From Natrinema hispanicum (GTDB lineage: Archaea; Halobacteriota; Halobacteria; Halobacteriales; Natrialbaceae): DNA of 64,000 nt. The notes under the pieces are model-generated. The model had not been told where the DNA came from. It worked only from the letters and a program-made list of their open reading frames with translations, and did not search any database. The stretch spans positions 62,001 through 126,000 of the forward strand of contig NZ_FOIC01000003.1 in NCBI RefSeq assembly GCF_900111485.1, given 5' to 3'. The position numbers and the translations under genes are program-made. Within the stretch, counting starts at the first letter, position 1; each line of letters starts with the position of its first letter. Of the stretch, positions 15,367 through 23,564 are shown piece by piece.

Positions 15367-16726
15367 GCGAACACCAGCACCCGAGAGCCGGCCGGTCGCG
15401 CTGACGATCGCCGGCAGCGACTCCGGTGGCGGCGCGGGCATCCAGGCTGATCTCGCGACGATGGCCGCCCACGGTGTTTTCGGGACATCGGCGATCACCG
15501 CCGTCACGGCCCAGAACACCCGCGGCGTCGCGTCCTCGCACGTCCTGCCGGTCGACGAAGTCGACGCACAACTCGAGGCGGTCACCGACGACTTCGCAGT
15601 CGGCGCGGCGAAGACGGGGATGCTCGCGACGACCGAGGTCATCGAGACCGTCGCCGACCACGCACAGAGCTTCGACTTCCCGCTGGTGGTCGACCCCGTC
15701 ATGGTCGCGACCTCCGGCGACCGACTGCTCGAGCCCGAAGCCGAGCGCGCCTACGAGGACCTGCTGAGCGCGGCGACGGTGGCGACGCCCAACGCCGACG
15801 AGGCCGAGGTGCTGACCGACGTCGCCGTCACCGACGAAGAGACTGCCCACGAGGCCGGCGAAGCCATCCTCGAGACGGGCGTCGACGCGGTCCTGATCAA
15901 GGGTGGCCACGTCCCTGGCGAGCAGGTACGGGATACGCTCGTCACTGCCGACACCGTCCGGACGTTCGAACACCCACGCGTCGCCACCGATGCGACGCAT
16001 GGCTCCGGCTGTACGCTCGCCGCGGCGATCGCGGCCCGCCTGGCGAAGGGAGAAGCCCTCGAGCCCGCGGTCGGCGGTGCGACGGACTTCCTCGCGCGTG
16101 CGGTACGCTACTACTACGACGTGGGCAAGGGCCACGGCGCGGTCAACCACATGGCCGCGCTGCGAAACGAAGCGGCCCGGGAACCCACTGCCGAGATGGT
16201 TCAGGCGGTCGTCGATCGGTTCGTCGACGCCGACGTGTCGGCGCTGGTTCCCGAGGTGGGCATGAACGTCGTCGGCGCGACGCCGTATGCCGACTCCGTC
16301 GCCGAGACGGCCGCCGTCGAGGGCCGGATCACCCGCACCCTCTCGGGGGTCCACCCTAACCGCGGTGTCCGATTCGGGGCCTCGAGCCACGTCGCTCGCT
16401 TCCTCCTCTCTGCGCGGGAGTTCTTCCCGGATCTCCGCTTTGCGGTCAACTGCCGGTTCGACGCGGACGTCGAGGCAGCACTCGAGACCCTCGGATGGCC
16501 GGTCGCCGAGTACGATCGGAGCCAACAGCCCGACGCAGTCGCGGAGATCGAGGACAGCACGATGGGCTGGGGTGCCCGACAGGCCTTCGAGGACCGTGAC
16601 GAGCCGCCTGCTGCCATCATCGACCGCGGGGAGATCGGCAAGGAGGCGATCGTGAAACTCGTCGCTGCCGACCCCGAGACGCTCGCCGAGCAGGTGCTGG
16701 CACTCGACGAGGCGGTCTCCGAATGA
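15365..16726 (+). CDS. thiDN: ThiD-ThiN: HMP/HMP-P kinase fused to thiamine-phosphate synthase
   Basis: A 453-residue bifunctional enzyme of thiamine synthesis. Residues about 1-265 are the ribokinase-like ThiD, which phosphorylates hydroxymethylpyrimidine twice: [28 protein letters not shown] and the anion-hole [14 protein letters not shown]. Residues about 275-453 are ThiN, the archaeal thiamine-phosphate synthase domain that replaces ThiE, with [14 protein letters not shown] and [14 protein letters not shown]. It overlaps the next gene by ATGA. A ThiL gene lies at 43.4 kb. The assignment is firm. Confidence 0.95.
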   Translation: MRTPAPESRPVALTIAGSDSGGGAGIQADLATMAAHGVFGTSAITAVTAQNTRGVASSHVLPVDEVDAQLEAVTDDFAVGAAKTGMLATTEVIETVADHAQSFDFPLVVDPVMVATSGDRLLEPEAERAYEDLLSAATVATPNADEAEVLTDVAVTDEETAHEAGEAILETGVDAVLIKGGHVPGEQVRDTLVTADTVRTFEHPRVATDATHGSGCTLAAAIAARLAKGEALEPAVGGATDFLARAVRYYYDVGKGHGAVNHMAALRNEAAREPTAEMVQAVVDRFVDADVSALVPEVGMNVVGATPYADSVAETAAVEGRITRTLSGVHPNRGVRFGASSHVARFLLSAREFFPDLRFAVNCRFDADVEAALETLGWPVAEYDRSQQPDAVAEIEDSTMGWGARQAFEDRDEPPAAIIDRGEIGKEAIVKLVAADPETLAEQVLALDEAVSE

Positions 16727-17697
16727 GCGCGACCGACCTCGACGTCGGCGTCATTCTGCCCCAATACGGAACCGACGCCGACACGGTTCGAGAGACGGCA
16801 CTCGAGGCCGAACGGCTGGGCTACAACGCGGTCTGGCTCGAGGACCACTTCCAGTCGTGGATCGGCGACCCGCGGCGGGCAACCCAGGAGTGTTGGACGA
16901 CCCTGAGTGCCGTCGCCGAGGCGACCGACCGGATCCGGCTGGGAACCCTCGTGACGAGCCAATCCTATCGCCATCCGGCCCTGCTTGCGAAGATGGCAGC
17001 GACGGTCGATCAGATCAGTGACGGGCGGCTCGACCTCGGTCTGGGCGGCGGCTGGTACGAGGACGAGTACGACCGCTTTGGCTACGAGTTCCGCGAGCCG
17101 CCGGCCGAACGCCTGCGCCGGCTCGCCGAAACCGTCGAGATCCTCCAGGGGCTGTGGACCAACGACACCTACAGCCACGAGGGCACACATCTCGACGTCG
17201 ATCTCGAGGCGGCCTTCTGTGAACCCCAACCCGTCCAAGACCCTCATCCACCGATCTGGATCGGTGGCGGCGGCGAGCAGTTCACGCTACGATACACCGC
17301 CGAACTGGCCGACGGCTGGAACTTCGGAACCCTCGAGCCCGACGGCTTCGCCGAGAAACTCGACGTGCTCCGGGACCACTGCGAAAGCGAGACCCGGTAC
17401 GACGAAATCCGTAAATCCGCCGAGTTGTTCGTCTTCGTCGGCGAGACGACCGCCGCGGCCGAACGAAAGCGCGAGCAGTTCCAACAGGCGGTCCTCGCTG
17501 GTGAGCCCAGCGAGCCCCGTGAGTTTTTCCTCGCGGGCTATCTCGAGACGGCACCTACGGGAACGCCAGCGGCGGTCCGCGACCGGCTCGCAGACTACGC
17601 CGACGTCGGCATCGAGGAAGTCATGCTCGCGGTTCCGGACGCGGCCGCCGATGAAGACGAGAGCCTCGAGTTGCTGGCCAACGAGCTCGCCGACTAA
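16723..17697 (+). CDS. F420-dependent LLM-class (luciferase-like) oxidoreductase
   Basis: A 324-residue TIM-barrel protein of the luciferase-like monooxygenase class. It shows GVILPQYGTDADTVRETA, AVWLEDHFQSWIGDP, IRLGTLVTSQSYRHPALLAK and GRLDLGLGGGWYEDEY, then PPIWIGGGGEQFTLR. In Archaea these enzymes generally use coenzyme F420. It is translationally coupled to thiD-thiN by a 4-bp overlap, which may hint at a shared role in cofactor metabolism; the substrate is unknown. Confidence 0.9.
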   Translation: MSATDLDVGVILPQYGTDADTVRETALEAERLGYNAVWLEDHFQSWIGDPRRATQECWTTLSAVAEATDRIRLGTLVTSQSYRHPALLAKMAATVDQISDGRLDLGLGGGWYEDEYDRFGYEFREPPAERLRRLAETVEILQGLWTNDTYSHEGTHLDVDLEAAFCEPQPVQDPHPPIWIGGGGEQFTLRYTAELADGWNFGTLEPDGFAEKLDVLRDHCESETRYDEIRKSAELFVFVGETTAAAERKREQFQQAVLAGEPSEPREFFLAGYLETAPTGTPAAVRDRLADYADVGIEEVMLAVPDAAADEDESLELLANELAD

Positions 17698-17789
17698 GAA
17701 CCGATCCGGATCGGGTGAGACCGACATGCCGTGTTCAGATGCCCGCACTTGACAGCAGAGCTATACGGCAGGCGTGAGACGCCCCTGAT

Positions 17790-19211
17790 ATGAGTGATCA
17801 ATCGTCGGTCGGTGGGACCAACGTCGAGGGAGAGTCACCACAGATCGAGCCGACGATCGAGACCGACGAGGCGACGATCACCGACGACGCCGAACTCGAG
17901 CGGACGCTCGGGTTGACTGGCGGCCTCGCCATCGGGATCGGGACGATGATCGGCGCGGGAATCTTCGTGTTCCCGGGACTGGCGGCTGGCCGGGCCGGCC
18001 CCGCCGCGGCGGGATCGTTTGCGATCGGCGCGCTGGTTGCCCTACTGGTCGCACTGCCGGCTTCCGAACTCGCGACGGCGATGCCCAAAAGCGGCGGTGG
18101 GTACTACTATATTTCGCGTGGGCTGGGGACGCTGCCCGGTGCCGTTGTCGGGCTGTCGCTGTGGTTTGGTCTGGTGTTCGCGACGGCGTTTTATCTCGTC
18201 GGCTTCGGCTACTACGCCGTCGACACGCTCGCGGAACTCGGTGTCACGGTCGGTGACGGACTCGTTATCCCGCTGGCGCTGCTGTTCGGGGCGGGCTTTA
18301 CGGTGTTGAACATCACCGGAACGGAAAACGCGGCGAAACTTCAGAACGGGATCGTCGCGTTGTTGCTCTCGATACTGGCCGTCTTCCTCGGGTACGGCGG
18401 CCTCGACGCGGTGGGACTCATCGGTGATCCGTCCACGCCCGAACAGTTTGCCCCGTTCGGGGCGATGCCGGTGTTGACGACCGCGGCGCTCGTGTTCACC
18501 TCGTATCTGGGCTTCGCGCAGGTGGCGACCGTCGCCGGCGAGATGCGCGATCCGGGGCGGAACCTGCCGCTGGCGATGGTCGGCTCCGTGCTCATCGTCG
18601 GCGTCCTCTACGTTGCGGCGATCTTCGTCTCGACCAGCGCGTTCGGCAGCGAGCGGCTCGCGACGTTCGGCGAGACGGCGATGGTCGAGGTGGGCCGCCA
18701 CTACTTCGGCTCGATCGGCGCGGTCGCGATCGTCTTCGGCGGCCTGCTCGCGACGATGTCAAGTGCCAACGCGTCGGTACTCAGCACGTCGCGAGCGATC
18801 TACGCGGTCTCGAAAGACGCCCTGTTGCCGCGGCGAGCGAGTCATATCAATCTCCGGTACGGCACCCCACACGTCGCGCTGGGGATGGCCGGCGGGCCGA
18901 TCCTCGCCCTGGTCGCGACCGGGCGCGTGGAACTGCTCGCGGAGGTCGCGTCGTTTCTCCACCTGATCACGTACGGACTGCTCTGCGTGGCGTTGCTCGC
19001 ACTACGGCGCGCCGACCCGGCATGGTACGACCCCGACTTCCGTGTCCCCGGCTATCCCATCGTCCCGGTACTCGGCGCGCTCGCCAGTTTCGCCCTTCTC
19101 GCGTTCATGCAACCAGTGTCACAGCTCGTCGGCATTGCCATTATGCTCGTAACCGCCGGCTGGTACGCCTACTACGGCCGTGACGTGAGGCTCAAGGGGG
19201 CGATCGAATGA
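17790..19211 (+). CDS. APC-family amino-acid permease
   Basis: A 473-residue transporter with about 12 membrane spans after an acidic 45-residue N-terminus. TM1 carries the substrate-site motif GIGTMIGAGIFVFPG, and the TM2 region contains ELATAMPKSGGGYYYI, both typical of the APC superfamily. The substrate is probably an amino acid or polyamine. It overlaps the next gene, a UspA protein, by 4 bp; permease-Usp coupling is common in haloarchaea and suggests regulation of transport. Confidence 0.92.
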   Translation: MSDQSSVGGTNVEGESPQIEPTIETDEATITDDAELERTLGLTGGLAIGIGTMIGAGIFVFPGLAAGRAGPAAAGSFAIGALVALLVALPASELATAMPKSGGGYYYISRGLGTLPGAVVGLSLWFGLVFATAFYLVGFGYYAVDTLAELGVTVGDGLVIPLALLFGAGFTVLNITGTENAAKLQNGIVALLLSILAVFLGYGGLDAVGLIGDPSTPEQFAPFGAMPVLTTAALVFTSYLGFAQVATVAGEMRDPGRNLPLAMVGSVLIVGVLYVAAIFVSTSAFGSERLATFGETAMVEVGRHYFGSIGAVAIVFGGLLATMSSANASVLSTSRAIYAVSKDALLPRRASHINLRYGTPHVALGMAGGPILALVATGRVELLAEVASFLHLITYGLLCVALLALRRADPAWYDPDFRVPGYPIVPVLGALASFALLAFMQPVSQLVGIAIMLVTAGWYAYYGRDVRLKGAIE

Positions 19212-19912
19212 CGCGCGTCCTCGTTCCCCTGGCGATCCTCGAGGGCGAATCGGTCTCGACCGGCCTCCCGACGCTGCTTGCGACGATGGACGTAACCGTG
19301 CTTGGCTATCACGTCCTGCCAGAACAGACGCCGCCGGATCAGGCACGACTGCAGTACGAGGACAGAGCGACTGGGGCGCTTGTCGATCTCGAGGCGGCGT
19401 TCGACGCCGCTGGCGGGAGCGCCGACCACCGCCTCGTGTTCACCCACGATCGCGACCGAACGGTCGAGCGGATCGCCGACGACACGGCCGCCGATGCCTA
19501 CGCCATCACCGGCACGACCGGGCCAGTCGATCGTCTGCTCGTGACGCTGACCGGCGACGTCGCCGTCGACCGGCTCACCAGCTTCGTCACGGAACTGATC
19601 GGCGACCGTGAAATCGGCGTCACACTCCTGCTCGCGACTGACGACGAACCCCGCGGGCGGACTGTCCTCGAGCGGGCTGTCGCCTCCCTCGCCGAGCACG
19701 GCATCGACATCGAACCCGAGCTTGCGGTCGACGAGCCGCCACTCGAGGCGCTGCTTGCGGCCGCAGCCGGCCACGACGCGATCGTCATGGGCGAGCAGGC
19801 ACCGTCGCTACGGTCGTTCCTCCTCGGTGAAGACGCCGAACGGATCGCAGCCGAGTCTGTCGGGCCGGTCCTCGTCGTCCGCGAGCACCGCAACGAGACC
19901 GAAGTCGAGTGA
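19208..19912 (+). CDS. UspA-like universal stress protein coupled to the permease
   Basis: A 234-residue protein related to the one at 22182-22946: VLVPLAILEGESVSTGLP, VLGYHVLPEQTPPDQARLQY and a C-terminal VMGEQAPSLRSFLLGEDAER that replaces the classic G-2x-G nucleotide loop, so ATP binding is doubtful. It is probably a regulatory partner of the permease whose stop codon it overlaps. The family is clear; the mechanism is inferred. Confidence 0.88.
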   Translation: MTRVLVPLAILEGESVSTGLPTLLATMDVTVLGYHVLPEQTPPDQARLQYEDRATGALVDLEAAFDAAGGSADHRLVFTHDRDRTVERIADDTAADAYAITGTTGPVDRLLVTLTGDVAVDRLTSFVTELIGDREIGVTLLLATDDEPRGRTVLERAVASLAEHGIDIEPELAVDEPPLEALLAAAAGHDAIVMGEQAPSLRSFLLGEDAERIAAESVGPVLVVREHRNETEVE

Positions 19913-19939
19913 GGGCAGCGGGCAGTCGTCGCCTGCGTG

Positions 19940-22102
19940 TTAGCTGTCGGTCGGGAGTTCGACGACGAACACAGCGCCACGAGGCTCGTTGTCCTCGACG
20001 TGGACGCTGCCGCCGTAGGTGTCGACGAGCGTCTCGACGAGATAAAGCCCGAGTCCCGTCCCGGCACTCTCCCCGCCTTTCGTTCCTTTGGCGAAGATCT
20101 CGTCTTTCTGCTCGTCTGAGACACCTGGCCCGTTGTCGGCGACGCGAACGACGACAGTTTCGTCGCGCTCGCTCGCGGAGACTGTCACGGTGGGTACCTC
20201 CCGGTCGTTGTGTTGGACGGCGTTAGTCAGCAGGTTCCGAAAGATCGAGTGGAGCATGTCGTCGGCGACGACCGTCGTCTGCGGAATCGTCCCGTCGACG
20301 GTGACTGCGGCGTTTGCATACTCCGAGCGTACCCGCTCGAGTTCGCTCTCGAGGGTGTGTCGAAGGTCGACGCGGGTCCGGTTTTCGTCCGTCGAGAGCA
20401 TCACGTCGGACATGTCGCGTGCCGTCTGGGTCAACTCGACGGCATGATCGGCGCTCTCGTGGATCGTCTCGAGGTAGTCGCGTCCCGCGTCGTCGACGTG
20501 GTCGCGGAGGAAGTCCGCGTAGGCGGTGACGAGTTGGAGGTCGTTGCGGATATCGTGGCGCAGCATTTGGTTCAGCACGTCGAGGTCGTCGCGCTGTTCT
20601 TTCAGCCGCTGTTCGTACTGCTTGCGCTCCGTGATATCCTGGATCACGCCGTCGAAGACGGTCGTGCCGTCGACCTCCCGGGCGATCGCCGTGACGGCAC
20701 CCCAGAGTGGCTCGTCATGAAGCGTCGTCAACTCGAGTTCCGCTTCCGTCACGACGCCTCGCTCGCACAGACGCTCGCTAAAGGCGGCACGTTCGTCGGG
20801 ATCGGCGTACAGCTCACAGACGGGCTGCTCGCGAAGGTGGGCCGTCGAGTCCGCATCGAAGATGTCTGCCATCGCGTCGTTGACGAGGCGAAACCGACCT
20901 TCGGAGCCGGGCGTGTTCTGATAGACGCCAATTGGGAGGTTCTCGACGAGGCGCTCGTAGCGCTCGAGTCGCCGTTCGCGTGCTTTGCGCTCGGTGATGT
21001 CCTGGACGACCTTGTGGACGTGTTCGGAACCCGACTCGTCGACCGTGAGAGAAGCCGTAATCACCACGTCGATCGGGTCACCCGCAACCGGCTCGAGTGT
21101 CACTTCGTGTGTGACGGCGTCGTCGGCGGCGGTCCGAAGTGATTCGACGAGATCCATCCGCGCGTCCGGATTCGCGTAGAAGTCAGCGACACGACGATCC
21201 TGCAGTTGGTCGGGGGAGTCGACGCCCAAAAGCGACGCAAGGGCCGGGTTGGCATACTCGAAGGTCCCATCGGGCGAGGGCTCGGTCCGAAACACGCCGC
21301 TGGGGACGGTCTCTAACAGGTGATCGGCGAGCTCGAGCGCCTGTCTGCTCTGTTTTCGTTCCGTGATGTCCTCCTGGAACCCGATGTAGTGTGTGACCGT
21401 CCCATCGTCGTCGCGAACCGGGGCGATCGTGACGCGATTCCAAAACGGCGTGCCGTCCTTACGATAGTTTTTGAGTTCGACCGTGACCGGTTCGGCGGCT
21501 GCGATCGCCCCACGCATCTCGGCGACCGGCTCGGTTCGTGTCTCCGGCCCCTGTAAGAACCGACAGTTTCGCCCGACGGCCTCGGAAGCCGAATACCCGG
21601 TGAGTTCCTCGAACATCTCGTTGGTATAGATCATCGGGTTGTCCGGCTGGCTGGGATCGCTGATCGTAATCCCGATCGGTGCGGCGTCGATCGCCCGCGA
21701 TTTCAACTCGCGGTCGACCGCATCATCAGACCGGTCAGCCTCGTCTGTGGCCGCCGTGAGCCGGGCGAGGATGTAGCGCTCGCCGTCGATCGAAACCGGT
21801 GACAGCTGGACATCGAACGGAGCCACCGTCTGCTGGCCGGTTCGGAGCACCCACGTCCGAGTGGCGTCGTCGTCTCGCTCGAGCGGCGGCACCGGCTCGT
21901 CCCCCGGTCCCTGAACCCCGTCTATGAGCGCCGTTACGTCGCGGTCGAGGAGGTCCGCGCGCTCATGGCCGACTATCTCACAGGCCCGAGCGTTGCACTC
22001 GCGGATCCGATTCGTTTCTGGATCGACGATCACGAGCGCGTCAGGGGCTTCGTCGAACACCGTCTCGTATGCCGACGCCGACAGACGCATGCCGAGGGCC
22101 AT
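19940..22102 (-). CDS. Multi-PAS histidine kinase with a LOV-type domain
   Basis: A 720-residue cytoplasmic sensor kinase without membrane spans. PAS domains occupy about 10-115, 138-250, 255-372 and 383-493; the kinase core follows with phospho-acceptor His516 in LRHDIRNDL, the N box NLLTNAVQHND, the G1 box DNGPGV and the G2 box GTGLGLYL. The second PAS has the LOV signature GRNCRFLQGPETR with Cys180, then ELKNYRKDGTPFWN (Asn212, Asn222) and GFQEDIT (Gln243), the residues that form a flavin-cysteinyl adduct under blue light. The partner response regulator is not in the window. An internal ATG at 22090 is an alternative start. Confidence 0.93.
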   Translation of the reverse strand: MALGMRLSASAYETVFDEAPDALVIVDPETNRIRECNARACEIVGHERADLLDRDVTALIDGVQGPGDEPVPPLERDDDATRTWVLRTGQQTVAPFDVQLSPVSIDGERYILARLTAATDEADRSDDAVDRELKSRAIDAAPIGITISDPSQPDNPMIYTNEMFEELTGYSASEAVGRNCRFLQGPETRTEPVAEMRGAIAAAEPVTVELKNYRKDGTPFWNRVTIAPVRDDDGTVTHYIGFQEDITERKQSRQALELADHLLETVPSGVFRTEPSPDGTFEYANPALASLLGVDSPDQLQDRRVADFYANPDARMDLVESLRTAADDAVTHEVTLEPVAGDPIDVVITASLTVDESGSEHVHKVVQDITERKARERRLERYERLVENLPIGVYQNTPGSEGRFRLVNDAMADIFDADSTAHLREQPVCELYADPDERAAFSERLCERGVVTEAELELTTLHDEPLWGAVTAIAREVDGTTVFDGVIQDITERKQYEQRLKEQRDDLDVLNQMLRHDIRNDLQLVTAYADFLRDHVDDAGRDYLETIHESADHAVELTQTARDMSDVMLSTDENRTRVDLRHTLESELERVRSEYANAAVTVDGTIPQTTVVADDMLHSIFRNLLTNAVQHNDREVPTVTVSASERDETVVVRVADNGPGVSDEQKDEIFAKGTKGGESAGTGLGLYLVETLVDTYGGSVHVEDNEPRGAVFVVELPTDS

Positions 22103-22181
22103 GGACGCACCCGAGTTAACCGTTGTGCGTCTCGCCCCCGGCCGGGAATCGACCGGCTGCTGGTGGCGCGCCGCTGCTCTG

Positions 22182-22946
22182 TTAGCCGTCCTCGGTGGGT
22201 GCTGTCGCCTCGTCGGCTTCGGGCTCGAGGTACTCGCCGCGAATCACGACCACTGGATCGACCGTCCGCCGCGCCAGCCGTTTCGCTCGATCCCGAAAGA
22301 TCGCCCGACGGATCGACGGCCGACTTTCGCCGGCGACGAGGAGGTCGTGGTCGGCCGACGCCTCGACGATCGCCGCCGTCGGCGAGTCGTCGACGACGAC
22401 TGTGCTGTCGATCCGATCGTCGTCGACGCCTGCAGCGACCAGCTCCGATCGAGCCGTCTCGAGCAGGGCCGTTCCTGCCGCTTTCTGCACGTCGTCGGGC
22501 GCGACGTGAAAGAGCGTCAGCTCGAGGGTCGTGTCGGCGAGGATCGTCGCGAGCAGCCGGGCGATGTGATCGACGTTGACATCGCCCCGGAGTGCGACGA
22601 GTACCGTCTCGAGGATGGGTGCTGGATTGAGTATCAACACGGCGTCGCAGGCGTCCTCGACGGCGACACGCTCGAACGTTTGCAACCGGTCGTGGGTAAA
22701 CACCAGTCGCGAGGTGACGTCACAGCCGGCGTCCTCGAAAACCGTCCGTAGTTCCTCGAGGTCGGCTCGTGCGCGATCGCCGTACTCGTCGCGTGCCTGC
22801 TCCGGGCTGGTCTGGTCCGGGATTTCGCGATAGCCAAGCAAGACAACCGGAATTGACGCGAACGCGTCGACGATCGTTTCCGGAACGGACTCACCCTCGA
22901 GAACGTCGACCGGAATGAGAACGCGGTGATCGCGAGGCGCGGACAT
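22182..22946 (-). CDS. UspA-like universal stress protein
   Basis: A 254-residue protein of the same type as the permease-linked UspA at 19208: VLIPVDVLEGESVPETIV, VLLGYREIPDQTSPEQARDEY and a second half starting LELTLFHVAPDDVQ. The C-terminal nucleotide loop reads VAGESRPSIRRAIFRD, again without the classic G-2x-G. It lies about 80 nt upstream of the LOV kinase on the same strand, so the two may be cotranscribed and functionally linked. Confidence 0.88.
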   Translation of the reverse strand: MSAPRDHRVLIPVDVLEGESVPETIVDAFASIPVVLLGYREIPDQTSPEQARDEYGDRARADLEELRTVFEDAGCDVTSRLVFTHDRLQTFERVAVEDACDAVLILNPAPILETVLVALRGDVNVDHIARLLATILADTTLELTLFHVAPDDVQKAAGTALLETARSELVAAGVDDDRIDSTVVVDDSPTAAIVEASADHDLLVAGESRPSIRRAIFRDRAKRLARRTVDPVVVIRGEYLEPEADEATAPTEDG

Positions 22947-22980
22947 GAAATGTTGTCTACTACCCTACCACGGTAAGCGA

Positions 22981-22986
22981 TATATA
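22981..22986 (-). promoter_or_regulatory. TATA box of the UspA / LOV-kinase unit
   Basis: TATATA, about 35-40 nt upstream of the UspA start at 22946 on the minus strand (GGGGTATATATCGC), leaving a leader of about 10 nt. Confidence 0.55.
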
Positions 22987-22989
22987 CCC

Positions 22990-23564
22990 CCTGTCGACCG
23001 TCGTCTCTCGAGAAGTGATCGCGATCGTACCAATCGAACCGATTGATACACTGACGCAGAACTGGCGTGCGATCAGGTGTGCACTCAGTTTGTCGGCGTC
23101 AAGCTCGAGGGCGGCGACGTGATCGACGCCAACCCGTTCTCGGAACCGGCATGTGGTGGGGTGACACCATTTTCACTATCACGAGTCCGTTCAAGCGGCT
23201 TAACAACCTAATAAGTATACTGAGCCACCGCGAACGAACGACGTGGCGAGGCGGACCGGATTCGGTCGTTCCCCCCTACCGAACCCGTCCGATCATCCGA
23301 GACATCGCCGAACCCTCGCCACCGATCGGGGCACGTCCCAACGTCTAGTGACACCCTCACGCTCCGATCGCCCATCCACCGCACACGGACCCGGCAGGGG
23401 GTGTTCGGGTCCGTGTCGGTTTCGGCAACTGGTTTCGAAACGCATGTTCGACCCGAAGCTGACTCCCTGCGAACGCCGTTGCGATCGATCCGATCCAGCG
23501 TCACCGCGATCACTTTCACCGCGGATCCCGCAGGGTTTTTGAGATGGAACGATACGCATCCAGT
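22990..23564. other. 575-bp gap upstream of mutS
   Basis: No convincing gene on either strand. A short frame around 23075-23180 has haloarchaeal composition but neither a usable start nor a recognisable family. The rest is mixed sequence with an AT-richer patch near 23200-23225. Confidence 0.45.

Noticed and set aside
14486-16525. 679-codon minus-strand frame opposite thiD-thiN and the rhomboid gene
   Set aside because: Antisense shadow: the plus strand carries ThiD-ThiN with complete motifs, while this frame is Arg-rich and lacks any domain.
17738-17768. Possible further copy of the dispersed palindromic element (TGACAGC...TATACGGC)
   Set aside because: Spacing between the core and the ACGG end is wrong and there is no matching second arm.
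22990-23564. Open frames with coding-like composition upstream of mutS (around 23075-23200)
   Set aside because: No good start, no recognisable family, and several stops in the neighbouring frames. High GC alone keeps frames open in this genome.
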